NCBI RefSeq assembly: GCF_018332715.1 | Contig: NZ_BOQP01000006.1 | Location: 352,423 to 416,422 of the forward strand | From: Winogradskya consettensis | GTDB taxonomy: Bacteria > Actinomycetota > Actinomycetes > Mycobacteriales > Micromonosporaceae | Reading direction: 5' to 3' | Length of the DNA: 64,000 nt | Shown here: in pieces, positions 16,453-24,573 of the stretch | Position numbering within the stretch: the first letter of the stretch is position 1 | How the letters are laid out: every line of letters begins with the position of its first letter | Made by a program: the position numbers and the translations under genes | The notes under the pieces: model-generated | The model's database searches: none | The model's input: the letters and a program-made list of their open reading frames with translations, nothing else | Told to the model about the DNA's origin: nothing

Positions 16453-16668
16453 TCAGTCGATGACGGCGATCAGGTCGCCCTCCTGCACCACGTCACCCTC
16501 GTTGACGGCCAGCTCCTTGAGCGTGCCGTCGGACTCGGCGAGTACCGGGATCTCCATCTTCATGGACTCGAGGATCACCAGCGTGTCGCCCTCCGCCACC
16601 GCGGCACCGGGTGCGACCACGACCTTCCAGACATTGGCCACCATCTCGGCACGGATCTCGTCGGCCAT
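16453..16668 (-). CDS. Stand-alone biotin carboxyl carrier protein
   Basis: A 71-aa single biotinyl/lipoyl domain. The biotinylation site is K37 in ESMKMEIP, flanked by glycine turns APGAAVAEGD and NEGDVVQEGD. It is the TB7.3-like small carrier found next to rsrA/sigR in mycobacteria. It can donate carboxylated biotin to an acyl-CoA carboxylase, whose other subunits are not in the window. ATG start at 16668; divergent to bL37. Confidence 0.92.
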   Translation of the reverse strand: MADEIRAEMVANVWKVVVAPGAAVAEGDTLVILESMKMEIPVLAESDGTLKELAVNEGDVVQEGDLIAVID

Positions 16669-16785
16669 GGTGTTGGTCCCCCTCCGGAGCGCTATCGGTG
16701 ACTGCATCCAATCATGGCGGCGGGGGGCGGGCATCACGGGCCGTCTAGGATCGGCGGGTTGGTGTGCCAGCAGAGGGAGGCCGAT

Positions 16786-16860
16786 ATGGCTAAGAAGTCG
16801 CGCAAGAAGAAGGCTCGTAAGAAGAGCGCAGCGAACCACGGCAAGCGTCCCAACAGCTAG
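16786..16860 (+). CDS. Ribosomal protein bL37 (actinobacterial small basic peptide)
   Basis: A 24-residue, Lys/Arg-rich peptide starting MAKKSRKKKARKKS and ending ANHGKRPNS. It matches bL37 of mycobacterial ribosomes, whose conserved end is KANHGKRPN. ATG 16786 follows AGGGAGG at 16773-16779. An upstream TAGGAT around 16746 could be a -10 element. A strong terminator follows. The peptide is too short for ordinary gene callers and is easily missed. Confidence 0.9.
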   Translation: MAKKSRKKKARKKSAANHGKRPNS

Positions 16861-16875
16861 ACCGTGGCAAGGAAG

Positions 16876-16906
16876 AGGGCCCGCAGCGTCAACCGCTGCG
16901 GGCCCT
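16876..16906. terminator. Strong stem-loop between bL37 and rsrA
   Basis: AGGGCCCGCAGCG (16876-16888) pairs perfectly with CGCTGCGGGCCCT (16894-16906) across the loop TCAAC, a 13-bp GC-rich stem. It is followed by TCTC on the + strand and lies between convergent bL37 and rsrA, so it can serve both. Confidence 0.9.
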
Positions 16907-16927
16907 TCTCACGTCCTGACGCTGCCG

Positions 16928-17212
16928 TTACGGCAGGTACTCCCGGGTCTCCGACTCGACCACGTACTCACTGAGCTTGATCTTCAACCGCTCACGCAGC
17001 TCCGCCGGCGCCGTCTCGTCACCGCAGCAGCGGGCGACCAGCGCCTTCACCTCGTGCTCGATGCCGTACTCCCGCAGGCAGTCGGAGCAGTCGTCCAGGT
17101 GGTTCTGGATCAGGTTCCGTCGATCGTTGCTGCACTCCAGATCGAGGTAGAGGTACACCTCGCTGATCACGACGCTGCAATCGGTCTTCTGGTCGTCGCT
17201 CACGTCGCTCAC
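16928..17212 (-). CDS. rsrA: Mycothiol-system anti-sigma factor RsrA
   Basis: A 94-aa ZAS-family anti-sigma factor. GTG 17212 overlaps the sigR stop as GTGA. The redox/zinc motif is H38-x3-C42-x2-C45 in NHLDDCSDC, with a further C12. Oxidation forms a disulfide, releases zinc and frees the sigma factor. The pairing with sigR, overlap and length (about 95-105 aa usual) match RsrA. Confidence 0.93.
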   Translation of the reverse strand: MSDVSDDQKTDCSVVISEVYLYLDLECSNDRRNLIQNHLDDCSDCLREYGIEHEVKALVARCCGDETAPAELRERLKIKLSEYVVESETREYLP

Positions 17213-17844
17213 GCCTCCTGTGCGGCGGTAGCGCCGGAGTTGCGGGTCACGCCGCGGTCGGCGGCGTACTGCTCCAGCATGCCGCGCAGGTTGCGGCGGC
17301 CGCGGTGCAGGCGGGACATGACCGTGCCGATGGGCGTACCCATGATGTCGGCGATCTCCTTGTACGAGAAACCCTCGACATCGGCGAGGTAGACGGCCAG
17401 CCGGAACTCCTCCGGCAGCGACTGCAGAGCATCCTTGATGTCGCTGTCGGGCAGCCGGTCCAGCGCCTCGGTCTCGGCCGAGCGCAGACCGCTGGACGTG
17501 TGCGACTCGCTCGACGCGAGCTGCCAGTCCGAGATCTCCTCCGTGGGAGCCTGCACCGGCTGGCGCTGCTTCTTACGGTAGGAGTTGATGTATGTGTTTG
17601 TCAGAATGCGATACAGCCACGCTTTGAGGTTGGTGCCCTCCTCGAACTGGTGGAACGCGGAGAACGCCTTCAGGAACGTCTCCTGCACCAGATCCTCGGC
17701 GTCGGCCGGGTTCCGCGTCATCCTCAGGGCAGCCGCGTACAGCTGATCCACGAAGGGCAGCGCGTCACGCTCGAACCGCGCCCGGGCCTCCTCGGTCCGC
17801 ACGCTGTTGCGCTCGGTCTTACTCGTCCGCTCTGCTGGCGCCAC
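17209..17844 (-). CDS. sigR: Thiol-stress ECF sigma factor SigR (SigH in mycobacteria)
   Basis: A 211-aa ECF sigma factor from GTG 17844, preceded by GGGGAGA. Region 2 has [11 protein letters not shown] and [20 protein letters not shown] (positions about 50-95); region 4 has [27 protein letters not shown] followed by [11 protein letters not shown] (given in parts). It drives thioredoxin, mycothiol and protein quality genes during disulfide stress. The same frame stays open to a second GTG at 18042 with the good site GGAAGGGG, giving a 277-aa form with a 66-residue N-terminal extension. S. coelicolor makes a comparable unstable long form from its sigma-R-dependent promoter. Confidence 0.93.
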   Translation of the reverse strand: MAPAERTSKTERNSVRTEEARARFERDALPFVDQLYAAALRMTRNPADAEDLVQETFLKAFSAFHQFEEGTNLKAWLYRILTNTYINSYRKKQRQPVQAPTEEISDWQLASSESHTSSGLRSAETEALDRLPDSDIKDALQSLPEEFRLAVYLADVEGFSYKEIADIMGTPIGTVMSRLHRGRRNLRGMLEQYAADRGVTRNSGATAAQEA

Positions 17845-18082
17845 CCGCACCTCTCCCCTCGACCTCGCCGAGGATACGGGTAGTGCCCCACCAGACGGCT
17901 CAAAAACCGCGGGTGTGCTGACACTCACCGATGATGTGGCGGGCGCGAGGGTCGCTGCGGGCCACTCCGGCGAGTGCAGCAACTCCTGCACCCTGCGGGC
18001 CTGCAGACCATTGCGCTCTGCGAATCCGGTTGCGGCTTGCACTTCACGTGCCCCTTCCGACGTTCAGCCTTCCGGGTGGTGT

Positions 18083-18108
18083 AACGGCGCGGACCCCGTC
18101 AACATTCC
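18083..18108 (-). promoter_or_regulatory. Sigma-R autoregulatory promoter
   Basis: On the minus strand GGAAT (18108-18104) is followed after exactly 18 bp by GTT (18085-18083), the consensus for SigR/SigH promoters. It lies 41 bp upstream of the long-form start at 18042, so it would transcribe the extended sigR isoform and rsrA. It falls just past the end of the hydrolase gene. Confidence 0.85.
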
Positions 18109-18112
18109 ACGC

Positions 18113-18721
18113 TCAGCCGGCCGATCCGCACCAACCGTGGCGAGCAAACCAATCCATCACCACAACAACCGTCCCGGGCAGGTCGCGCCGCAGGTCGTGC
18201 GTCGCTCCAGGCCGCACGGCTACCTCTACGAGCCCCACTGCCACGGGTACGCCGAAAGCGTCCCGATCTCCGTTGACCACCAGGGTCGGGAGGTCGGCCG
18301 GGAGTTCAGCGGCGCGGCTCTTCTCGGGCTTTCCCGGCGGGTGCAGGGGGAAGGCGAGCGCCAGCACGCCCGCGGCGCCGAGCGCGGTGGCCGTACGACA
18401 AGCGACCCTCGCCCCGCTCGACCGCCCACCCAGAATGAGCGGCTCGCCGGTCTTCTTGATTTCCCCGACAACCGCCGTCCAGGCCTCGTCGAGGTGCCCA
18501 GCCGGCGCGGGCGCCTTCCGCCCGGCAACCCGGTACGGCTGCGTGACCAGCGCGACTCTCATCCTGCGGGCGACCGCCGCCTCGTGGACCGCGGTCAGAT
18601 CCGGGGCGTCGACATCCCCGCCGGCACCGTGACCCAGAACCAGCAGTGAAGTCGCATTCCCGGGTTCGGCGATCCGCACCCGGGCGGGGCCACGCGGAGT
18701 AGTTATCTCAAGACTGCGCAC
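18113..18721 (-). CDS. Alpha/beta hydrolase (Tex30/KANL3-like, dienelactone hydrolase fold)
   Basis: A 202-aa hydrolase. LGHGAGG near residue 29 forms the oxyanion side, the nucleophile Ser sits in GGRSSGARVA (about 98-107), Asp in NGDRDAFG (about 150) and His in GATHDLRR (about 173). All three catalytic positions are present. The substrate is unknown. It precedes sigR on the same strand but the sigma-R promoter lies between, so it is probably a separate unit. Confidence 0.85.
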   Translation of the reverse strand: MRSLEITTPRGPARVRIAEPGNATSLLVLGHGAGGDVDAPDLTAVHEAAVARRMRVALVTQPYRVAGRKAPAPAGHLDEAWTAVVGEIKKTGEPLILGGRSSGARVACRTATALGAAGVLALAFPLHPPGKPEKSRAAELPADLPTLVVNGDRDAFGVPVAVGLVEVAVRPGATHDLRRDLPGTVVVVMDWFARHGWCGSAG

Positions 18722-18764
18722 AGTTCCTATGTCTACCCGCTCCCGTTCCTGCCCGCCGAAACGT

Positions 18765-18802
18765 CACAACGGCGGTCCATCGAATGATGAACCGCCGTCG
18801 TG
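18765..18802. terminator. Inverted repeat between hydrolase and second whiB
   Basis: ACGGCGGT (18769-18776) pairs with ACCGCCGT (18791-18798); with one mismatch the stem extends to CAC/GTG. It lies about 110 bp beyond the stop of the minus-strand WhiB gene. There is no U-run, so terminator or operator are both possible. Confidence 0.4.
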
Positions 18803-18912
18803 ATCGTCGCGACGCCCGCCCGCCGGTCTCGGGGCGCTACCTCCACCGGCTACGGACGCTCATGTGCATTTTCGGTCAGCCGGCTTCTCGGTCAGCCCGC
18901 TGCAAGGTTGCC

Positions 18913-19308
18913 TCAGCCGGCTGCCGGCTCCAGCGTGAGCAGGCGGCGATCCTCCTCATCGGGACCGTCATCAACAGCATCACCATTGGCATCGACCCGC
19001 TCCCGCCAGGCGACGAGCATCGCCCGGCGCTCCCGGGGCGTGGTGCCACCCCAGACGCCGTGGCAATCGCCGACCTGCAGGGCCCACGCGAGGCAGGCAC
19101 CCTGGACGTCGCAGGCCCCGCAGAGCGACGTCGCGCCCTCGGTAGGCTCATTCGGCGCCGGGAAGAACGTTTCCGGATCGACGGTGCGGCAGGCGCCCCG
19201 AGTGCGCCAGGCTTCGTCGGACTGGCGTTCCGCGATAGCTCCCAAGAGCCTCGGATCCCGCCGAGCAATAGCAACTTCATGTGGACGCGGCATACGTGCG
19301 CGTGTCAT
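18913..19308 (-). CDS. WhiB-family iron-sulfur regulator, second copy
   Basis: A 131-aa WhiB protein from ATG 19308, preceded by GGGGGAGGTGGGCTG. Ligands are C40, C63, C66 and C72; GVWGGTTPRERRAM follows. It has a long N-terminal lead (about 36 residues) and an acidic C-tail (DGPDEEDRR), so it differs from the short WhiB1. The class within the family (WhiB2/WblA-like) cannot be fixed by eye. No AT-hook RGRP is present, so it is not WhiB7. Confidence 0.85.
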   Translation of the reverse strand: MTRARMPRPHEVAIARRDPRLLGAIAERQSDEAWRTRGACRTVDPETFFPAPNEPTEGATSLCGACDVQGACLAWALQVGDCHGVWGGTTPRERRAMLVAWRERVDANGDAVDDGPDEEDRRLLTLEPAAG

Positions 19309-19756
19309 CAGCCCACCTCCCCCGTGGGTGCCGGTAGAGCCGTGGCGACAAGGTCCGCACCGTGCCAACCGTCACCACACCGGCGCTGGTTTCTATCGCA
19401 CGAACCAAGATCAGAACAAGGGGCTTGTCTATCTCGTAACAAACCTTGCTAATTAAAATGCCTGCATATCCCCACCAAACGGCCCCCGCCGCCCGACTTT
19501 CCGGGAAATTAGACACACCCCAAGTCGATCACGTCACAACCCCCGACGCGCCCCTTGCGGTATCCAGCAATCCGAACCCCGCGCACCCCAGCGAAGCCCT
19601 ACCCCAGCCCGGCAAACCTACCGAACCGGACCGCCCCCTGAGTTCCACCCCACCCGCTGAACCGATCCCCGGCCCGCCCCGTGTGTCCCACATGGCCCGG
19701 CAACCCCAACCACTCGAACCCCCGCCCCACGCGAAGTCGACGCGCGCTGACGCTCT
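19309..19756. other. Non-coding region upstream of second whiB
   Basis: This stretch has a relatively AT-rich core (about 19395-19465, including GTAACAAACCTTGCTAATTAAAA in part) that probably holds the whiB promoter. From about 19480 it becomes C-rich with no credible gene. It runs into the 15-bp minisatellite. Confidence 0.5.
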
Positions 19757-20275
19757 GCGGCCTGGGCGTGCGCGATCTGAGTCGGCGCGGCGTGGGTAGG
19801 CGCGGCGTGGGTAGGCGCGGCGTGAGTAGGGGCGGCGCGGGTAGGCGCGATCTGGGCGTGCGCAATCTGAGTCGGCGCGGCGTGAGTAGGGGCGGCGCGG
19901 GTGCACGCGATCTGGGCAGGCGCGATCTGAGTCGGCGCGGCCCGGGCGTGCACGATCTGAGTCAGCGCGGCGTGAGCAGGCGCGGCCTGGGTGCACGCGA
20001 TCTGGGCGGGCGCGTTCTGAGTGGGCGCGGCATGGGTGCACGCGATCTGAGTGGGCGCGTTCTGAGTGGGCGCGATCTGAGTGGGCTCGACCTGAGAGGG
20101 CGCGGCCCGGGTAGGCGTGGCTTGAGCGAGCGCGACCTGAGCGGGGGCGACGTGGCCCGGCGCGACCTGAATGGGCTCGATCTGGGTGGGCACTGTCTGG
20201 CCCGACGCGATCTGGCTCGACGCGATCTGGGTGAGCGCGATCTGGGTGAGCGCCGACTGACTCGTTGCGGTTTGA
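19757..20275. repeat. 15-bp minisatellite, about 34 units
   Basis: A long head-to-tail array with a period of 15 bp. The two commonest unit types are GGGCGCGATCTGAGT and AGGCGCGGCGTGGGT; units diverge by a few bases. Because the period is a multiple of three and stop-free, several frames are open: one gives RDLSG-like pentads on the + strand, another APTQI pentads on the - strand. The minus frame (20295 to 19618, 225 codons) begins 3 bp after the SRAP stop, so read-through or coupled translation is possible, but no proper ribosome-binding site is seen. Confidence 0.9.
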
Positions 20276-20298
20276 GGAGGCGAGGTCGGTGGCATCGT

Positions 20299-21105
20299 CT
20301 AGCTTGCCGCGTTCTGGGCGGGCGCGGGCTGATTCAGGTCGGGCAGGAGCGAGAGTTGGGCGGGCTCCGGTGGGGTGGCCTCGGCGGGTGTGATCGGGGT
20401 GACCAGGTCGGGGTCGTTGTTGCGGACGTTGCCGACGCGGGGGCTGACCGGCCGGACCTCGATTGTTGCCAGGGCCTCGTCCGGCAGGGGCTGGAGCAGC
20501 TCGTCGGGGTCTCCGCCGCCGGCGAGCCAGGTGTCCCAGCGGTTGTGGGGCAGGATCAGGGGCATGCGGTCGTGGACCGTTTTCAGGGTGCCCTGGGCGG
20601 CCGTGGTGAGGATGCTGCAGGTGAGGGTTTCGCCGTGCCACATCGTCCAGATGCCGGCGAAGGCCAGGACCGATGAGTCCTGGGGAGTCATGTAGTAGGC
20701 CTGGCGCTGCTTGCCGGATCGAACCCATTCGTACCAGCCGTCGGCCGGGATGAGGCAGCGGCGGCGATGGAAGGACGGGGCGAAGGCTTTGGATGTGGCG
20801 ACTGTTTCGGCTCGGGCGTTGATCATGCGGGCGCCGGCTCGGGGGTCTTTGGCCCAGGGTGGGAGGAAGCCCCAGCGGGCGGTGTCGACGACGCGGGCTG
20901 CCTGGCGCTCCGAGACGCGGATCACGGGGACCGGATCGGTGGGAGCGACGTTCCAGTTCGGCGCGGGCCATTGCGGGGCGCCCTCAGCAGTTGCGGGCTC
21001 GAGCGGGGCTTGCCCCTTTTGAGCCATAGCTTCGGTGATGGGGACGGCGTCGAAGAGCTGGCCGAGATCGGCCTCCTTCTTCGTCGTCGCGTATCGCCCG
21101 CACAT
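20299..21105 (-). CDS. SRAP/HMCES family abasic-site processing protein
   Basis: A 268-aa protein from ATG 21105. After Met removal, C2 of MCGRYA is the nucleophile that crosslinks to abasic sites in ssDNA. INARAET (about residue 95) has the catalytic Asn, GWYEW the Glu, and HDRMPLIL (about 190) the His. It protects replication forks. It is divergent to aroA, as in mycobacteria. Its stop abuts the 15-bp minisatellite. Confidence 0.93.
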   Translation of the reverse strand: MCGRYATTKKEADLGQLFDAVPITEAMAQKGQAPLEPATAEGAPQWPAPNWNVAPTDPVPVIRVSERQAARVVDTARWGFLPPWAKDPRAGARMINARAETVATSKAFAPSFHRRRCLIPADGWYEWVRSGKQRQAYYMTPQDSSVLAFAGIWTMWHGETLTCSILTTAAQGTLKTVHDRMPLILPHNRWDTWLAGGGDPDELLQPLPDEALATIEVRPVSPRVGNVRNNDPDLVTPITPAEATPPEPAQLSLLPDLNQPAPAQNAAS

Positions 21106-21200
21106 GAGCCCGACAGTACGCCGCACGCCGCACCCCCGCTGACCCGTCCAGGCCGCACCGCGCCGATTTCTTGTCGCACCCGACCGGCACAATGGGGGCC

Positions 21201-22694
21201 GTGACAGCAGCAGCACGCCCCTGGACAGCACCGGTCGCGACCGGGCCCGTTGTGTCGGCTCTGAGCCTGCCCGGCTCCAAGTCGATGACCGCCCGTGCGC
21301 TGGTCCTCAGTGCCCTGGCCACGGGTCCGTCCCGGATCGTCCGCCCGCTGCACGCCCGTGACACCACCCTGATGGCCGCAGCCCTGCGCTCCCTCGGCGC
21401 CTCCATCAACACCGCCGGCACCACCGCCGGGTCGGCGACGGACCTGCCGAAAGCGCCGGCAGCGCCAGACGCATCAACCGGCATATCAGCCAACGGCCCC
21501 GCAACAACCAGCGCCGCAACAACCAGCGCCGCAACGAACGACCCCATAAGGACCGACGCGGCCAACAGGTCAGCCAGGACCGGCACAGCCAGTGGCGCGG
21601 CCAGTGGCGCAGCCAGTGGCGCAAACGCCGAGAGTGCGGTCTGGACGATTGAGCCGGGGCCGCTGCGGGGGCCGGCCACGGTGGACGTCGGGCTGGCGGG
21701 GACGGTGATGCGGTTCGCGCCGCCGGTGGCTGCGCTGGCTGATGGCACGGTGACGTTCGACGGGGATCCGCATGCGCGGAACAGGCCGTTGCGGCCGATC
21801 GTGGAGGCGTTGCGGTCGCTCGGGGTGGTGATCGACTCCGATGGTGGGGGGCTTCCGCTCGTGGTGCGGGGCACCGGGGCCGTGGCGGGCGGGGAGGCGG
21901 TGATCGACGCTTCCGGGTCCAGCCAGTTCGTGTCCGGGTTGCTGCTTTCGGCTCCTCGCTTCAGCAAGGGGCTGGTGCTGCGGCATGAGGGGCCGCCGGT
22001 TCCGTCGGCGCCCCATCTGCGGATGACGACGCACATGTTGCGGGCGGCCGGGGCCGTGGTGGATGAGAACGTGCCCGATGTCTGGGTTGTTGAGCACGGT
22101 CAGCTGGCCGGGCGGGATTGGGTGATCGAGCCGGATCTGTCCGGGGCGGCGCCGTTCTTCGCAGCGGCGATGGTGACCGGGGGCGCTGTGACGCTGGCCG
22201 GGTGGCCGCGGGAGAGCTGGCAGCCCGTCGGGATCCTGGTCGACCTCCTTACCCGGATGGGGGCGGAGGTGAGCCAGGACGATGATGGTCTGACCGTCCG
22301 GGGCACCGGGGTGCTGCACGGCATCAGGGCCGATCTGTCGGAGGTCAGCGAGCTGACGCCGGTGATCGCGGCGCTGGCGGCGCTGGCCGACTCCTCCTCC
22401 TCCCTCCGGGGGGTGGCGCACATCCGGGGGCATGAGACCGACCGCATCGCCGCGCTGGCCCGGGAGTTGGGCAAGGTGGGTGCTGGGGTGACCGAGTTCC
22501 ACGACGGGCTGGACATCGCGCCGGGGCCGCTGCGGAGTGCGGTCTTTGAGACTTACGCCGATCATCGGATGGCACATGCCGCGGCTGTCATCGGCCTCGT
22601 CGCCGAGGGCGTGGAGCTGAGCGACGTAGCGTGTACCTCCAAGACCCTGCCCGAGTTCCCTGAACTCTGGGCCGGCCTCGTGACAGGGAGCTGA
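21201..22694 (+). CDS. aroA: EPSP synthase with large low-complexity insertion
   Basis: A 497-aa 3-phosphoshikimate 1-carboxyvinyltransferase (shikimate pathway). GTG 21201 or ATG 21192 are the candidate starts. Conserved parts: LPGSKSMTARALVLSAL, GLAGTVMRF, DGDPHARNRPL, SSQFVSGLLLSAP, HETDRIAALARELGK, YADHRMAHAAAV and KTLPEFPELW. Between SLGASINT (about residue 72) and VWTIEPGPL (about 147) there is an extra block of about 70 Ala/Thr/Ser/Gly-rich residues encoded by short tandem repeats; relatives have only a few residues here. All catalytic motifs look intact, so the enzyme is probably active. Confidence 0.93.
   Translation: MTAAARPWTAPVATGPVVSALSLPGSKSMTARALVLSALATGPSRIVRPLHARDTTLMAAALRSLGASINTAGTTAGSATDLPKAPAAPDASTGISANGPATTSAATTSAATNDPIRTDAANRSARTGTASGAASGAASGANAESAVWTIEPGPLRGPATVDVGLAGTVMRFAPPVAALADGTVTFDGDPHARNRPLRPIVEALRSLGVVIDSDGGGLPLVVRGTGAVAGGEAVIDASGSSQFVSGLLLSAPRFSKGLVLRHEGPPVPSAPHLRMTTHMLRAAGAVVDENVPDVWVVEHGQLAGRDWVIEPDLSGAAPFFAAAMVTGGAVTLAGWPRESWQPVGILVDLLTRMGAEVSQDDDGLTVRGTGVLHGIRADLSEVSELTPVIAALAALADSSSSLRGVAHIRGHETDRIAALARELGKVGAGVTEFHDGLDIAPGPLRSAVFETYADHRMAHAAAVIGLVAEGVELSDVACTSKTLPEFPELWAGLVTGS
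21415..21638. repeat. Short tandem repeats inside aroA
   Basis: The DNA of the aroA insertion contains GCAACAACCAGCGCC repeated back to back near 21500-21535 and GGCGCGGCCAGT-type 12-bp units near 21593-21625. They encode TTSAA and SGAA motifs. In-frame slippage would explain the insert. Confidence 0.75.
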
Positions 22695-22696
22695 AT

Positions 22697-23749
22697 CTGC
22701 CGGCGCGCCAACGGGAGTACGACGAGGACGACGTCCGGGTCCGACCGGGTCGATCGTCACGTCCACGTACGCGAACCCGGCCCAAGCATGAGGACGCGAT
22801 CGACGGTCTGGTCATCACCGTCGACCGCGGCCGGTACGGCTGTGTGCGTGAGGACGCCGACAGCCAGGACGAGTTGATCACCGCGATGCGGGCCAGGGAG
22901 CTGGGCCGCAAGTCCGTTGTCGTCGGGGACCGGGTGGCGCTGGTGGGCGACACGACGGGGGCGCCGGGGGCGCTGGCCCGGATCGTGCGCATCTCGGAGC
23001 GCACGTCGGTGCTGCGGCGCACGGCGGATGACGACGACACGACTCCCGAGGGGCGCCTCGAGCGGGTGGTGGTGGCCAACGCGGATCAGTTGGTGATCGT
23101 GAGCGCGCTGGCCGACCCGCCGCCGCGGACCGGTTTCATCGACCGTTGCCTCGTGGCGGCGTACGACGCCGGGATCGAGCCCCTGCTCTGCCTGACCAAG
23201 GCCGACCTGGCCGGGCCCGCTCAGGTCCTCGACTACTACGCCGAGCTCGACCTTCCCTATGTGCTGGTGCAGCCGGAGAGCGATCTGGCCGAGCTGCGCG
23301 AGCATCTGGCCGACCGCATCTCGGTCATGGTCGGCCACTCCGGGGTCGGCAAGTCCACCCTGGTCAACCGGCTGGTGCCGGATGCGCTGCGGGCCACCGG
23401 TGTGGTGAGCGCGATCGGCAAGGGCCGGCACACGTCGACCAGCGCCGTGGCGTTGCGGCTGCCGCGGGTGCAGAAGAAGGGCGACCCGGGCTGGATCGTC
23501 GACACCCCGGGCATCCGCAGTTTCGGGCTGGCCCATGTGAGCGCCGACAGCCTGCTGCACGGTTTCCCGGACCTGGTCGAGGGGACCGTGGACTGCCCGC
23601 CCAACTGTGGTCACACGACCGCGGATGCGAACTGCGCCCTGGATGCCTGGGTCGCGGCGGGCAAGGCCGACCCGCGCCGGCTCGCGTCGTACCGGAGACT
23701 TCTCAGCAGTCGCGCCGGGGATCTGGATCCCCGGGACCACATCGAGTGA
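22697..23749 (+). CDS. rsgA: Ribosome small-subunit GTPase RsgA, probable CTG start
   Basis: A 350-aa circularly permuted GTPase that matures the 30S subunit. The N terminus reads LPARQREYDEDDVRVRPGR, which aligns residue for residue with the Met-initiated start of relatives, yet the codon is CTG (22697). AGGGAG lies 6 bp before it and the aroA stop 2 bp before it. No ATG, GTG or TTG is in frame until GTG 22844, which would delete the start of the OB fold. Downstream: LCLTKADL, GHSGVGKSTLVN (G1), DTPGIRSFG (G3), and a zinc knuckle with CPPNCGH and CALDAW. Confidence 0.9.
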   Translation: MPARQREYDEDDVRVRPGRSSRPRTRTRPKHEDAIDGLVITVDRGRYGCVREDADSQDELITAMRARELGRKSVVVGDRVALVGDTTGAPGALARIVRISERTSVLRRTADDDDTTPEGRLERVVVANADQLVIVSALADPPPRTGFIDRCLVAAYDAGIEPLLCLTKADLAGPAQVLDYYAELDLPYVLVQPESDLAELREHLADRISVMVGHSGVGKSTLVNRLVPDALRATGVVSAIGKGRHTSTSAVALRLPRVQKKGDPGWIVDTPGIRSFGLAHVSADSLLHGFPDLVEGTVDCPPNCGHTTADANCALDAWVAAGKADPRRLASYRRLLSSRAGDLDPRDHIE

Positions 23750-23757
23750 GAGAGAAC

Positions 23758-24573
23758 ATGTACGCCGACGACCTCGCCCTGGCCCACCTGCTGGCAGACA
23801 CCGCGGATTCGATCTCGATGGCCCGGTTCCGCGCCCTGGATCTGCGGGTGGAGTCGAAGCCGGACCTGACCCCGGTCTCGGACGCCGACACCGCGGTTGA
23901 ACAGGCAATCCGTGCGACGTTGGCCCGGGCACGCCCGCGGGACGGCGTGATCGGTGAGGAATTCGGGAGCTCGACGGCGCCGGCCGGGACGGGCAACCGG
24001 CACTGGGTGATCGACCCGATCGACGGGACGAAGAACTTCATCCGGGGGGTGCCGATCTGGGCCACCCTGATCGCGCTGGTGGAGGGTGACCGCCCGGTTG
24101 CCGGTCTGGTCTCCGCTCCCGCGCTGGGACGCCGGTGGTGGGGTGCCGACGGGCACGGCGCGTTCGCGGGCAAGCACCAGCGGTCGGCCACGCGGATCTC
24201 CGTGTCGGGCGTCAAGGATCTGAGCGACGCCAGTTTCTGCTATTCGAGCCTGGCGGGCTGGGAGGACGCGGACAAGCTGGAGCCGATGCTGGGCATCATG
24301 CGCGATACGTGGCGCAGCCGGGCGTTCGGTGACTTCTACGGTTACATGCTGCTCGCCGAGGGGTCGGTGGAGATCATGGTCGAGCCGGAGTTGTCGCTCT
24401 GGGATGTGGCGGCGCTGGTCCCGATCGTGTCGGAGGCCGGTGGGAAGATCACCGATCTGACCGGTCAGCGGGCGCCGGGCGATGGCAGCACGGTGGGCAC
24501 AAACGGTCACCTGCACGAGGAGATCTTGGAACGGCTGGGTGGCGGGCAGAACTGGTCTATCCTCGCCGGGTGA
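23758..24573 (+). CDS. hisN: Histidinol-phosphatase, inositol monophosphatase family
   Basis: A 271-aa Mg-dependent phosphatase. ATG 23758 follows GAGAGAAC, 8 bp after rsgA. Metal-binding motifs are GEEFGSS (about residue 65), DPIDGTKNFIRG (about 85-96) and WDVAALVPIVSEAGG (about 216). This matches the bacterial HisN that dephosphorylates histidinol-phosphate in histidine synthesis, and the rsgA-hisN neighbourhood is usual in actinobacteria. Confidence 0.9.
   Translation: MYADDLALAHLLADTADSISMARFRALDLRVESKPDLTPVSDADTAVEQAIRATLARARPRDGVIGEEFGSSTAPAGTGNRHWVIDPIDGTKNFIRGVPIWATLIALVEGDRPVAGLVSAPALGRRWWGADGHGAFAGKHQRSATRISVSGVKDLSDASFCYSSLAGWEDADKLEPMLGIMRDTWRSRAFGDFYGYMLLAEGSVEIMVEPELSLWDVAALVPIVSEAGGKITDLTGQRAPGDGSTVGTNGHLHEEILERLGGGQNWSILAG

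Noticed and set aside
15365..17392. 675-codon + strand frame
   Set aside because: It overlaps the TPR gene and then runs antisense to the biotin carrier, rsrA and sigR. No motif.
18913..19308. WhiB7 identity for the second WhiB
   Set aside because: No AT-hook RGRP after the WGG turn, and the C-terminal tail is acidic.
19757..20275. CRISPR array
   Set aside because: Contiguous 15-bp units without spacers, and no cas genes. The same applies to the arrays at 59850 and 53158.
19681..20676. Pentapeptide-repeat-like protein on the + strand
   Set aside because: The pentads come from DNA-level 15-bp repeats and the frame continues antisense into SRAP; no ribosome-binding site.
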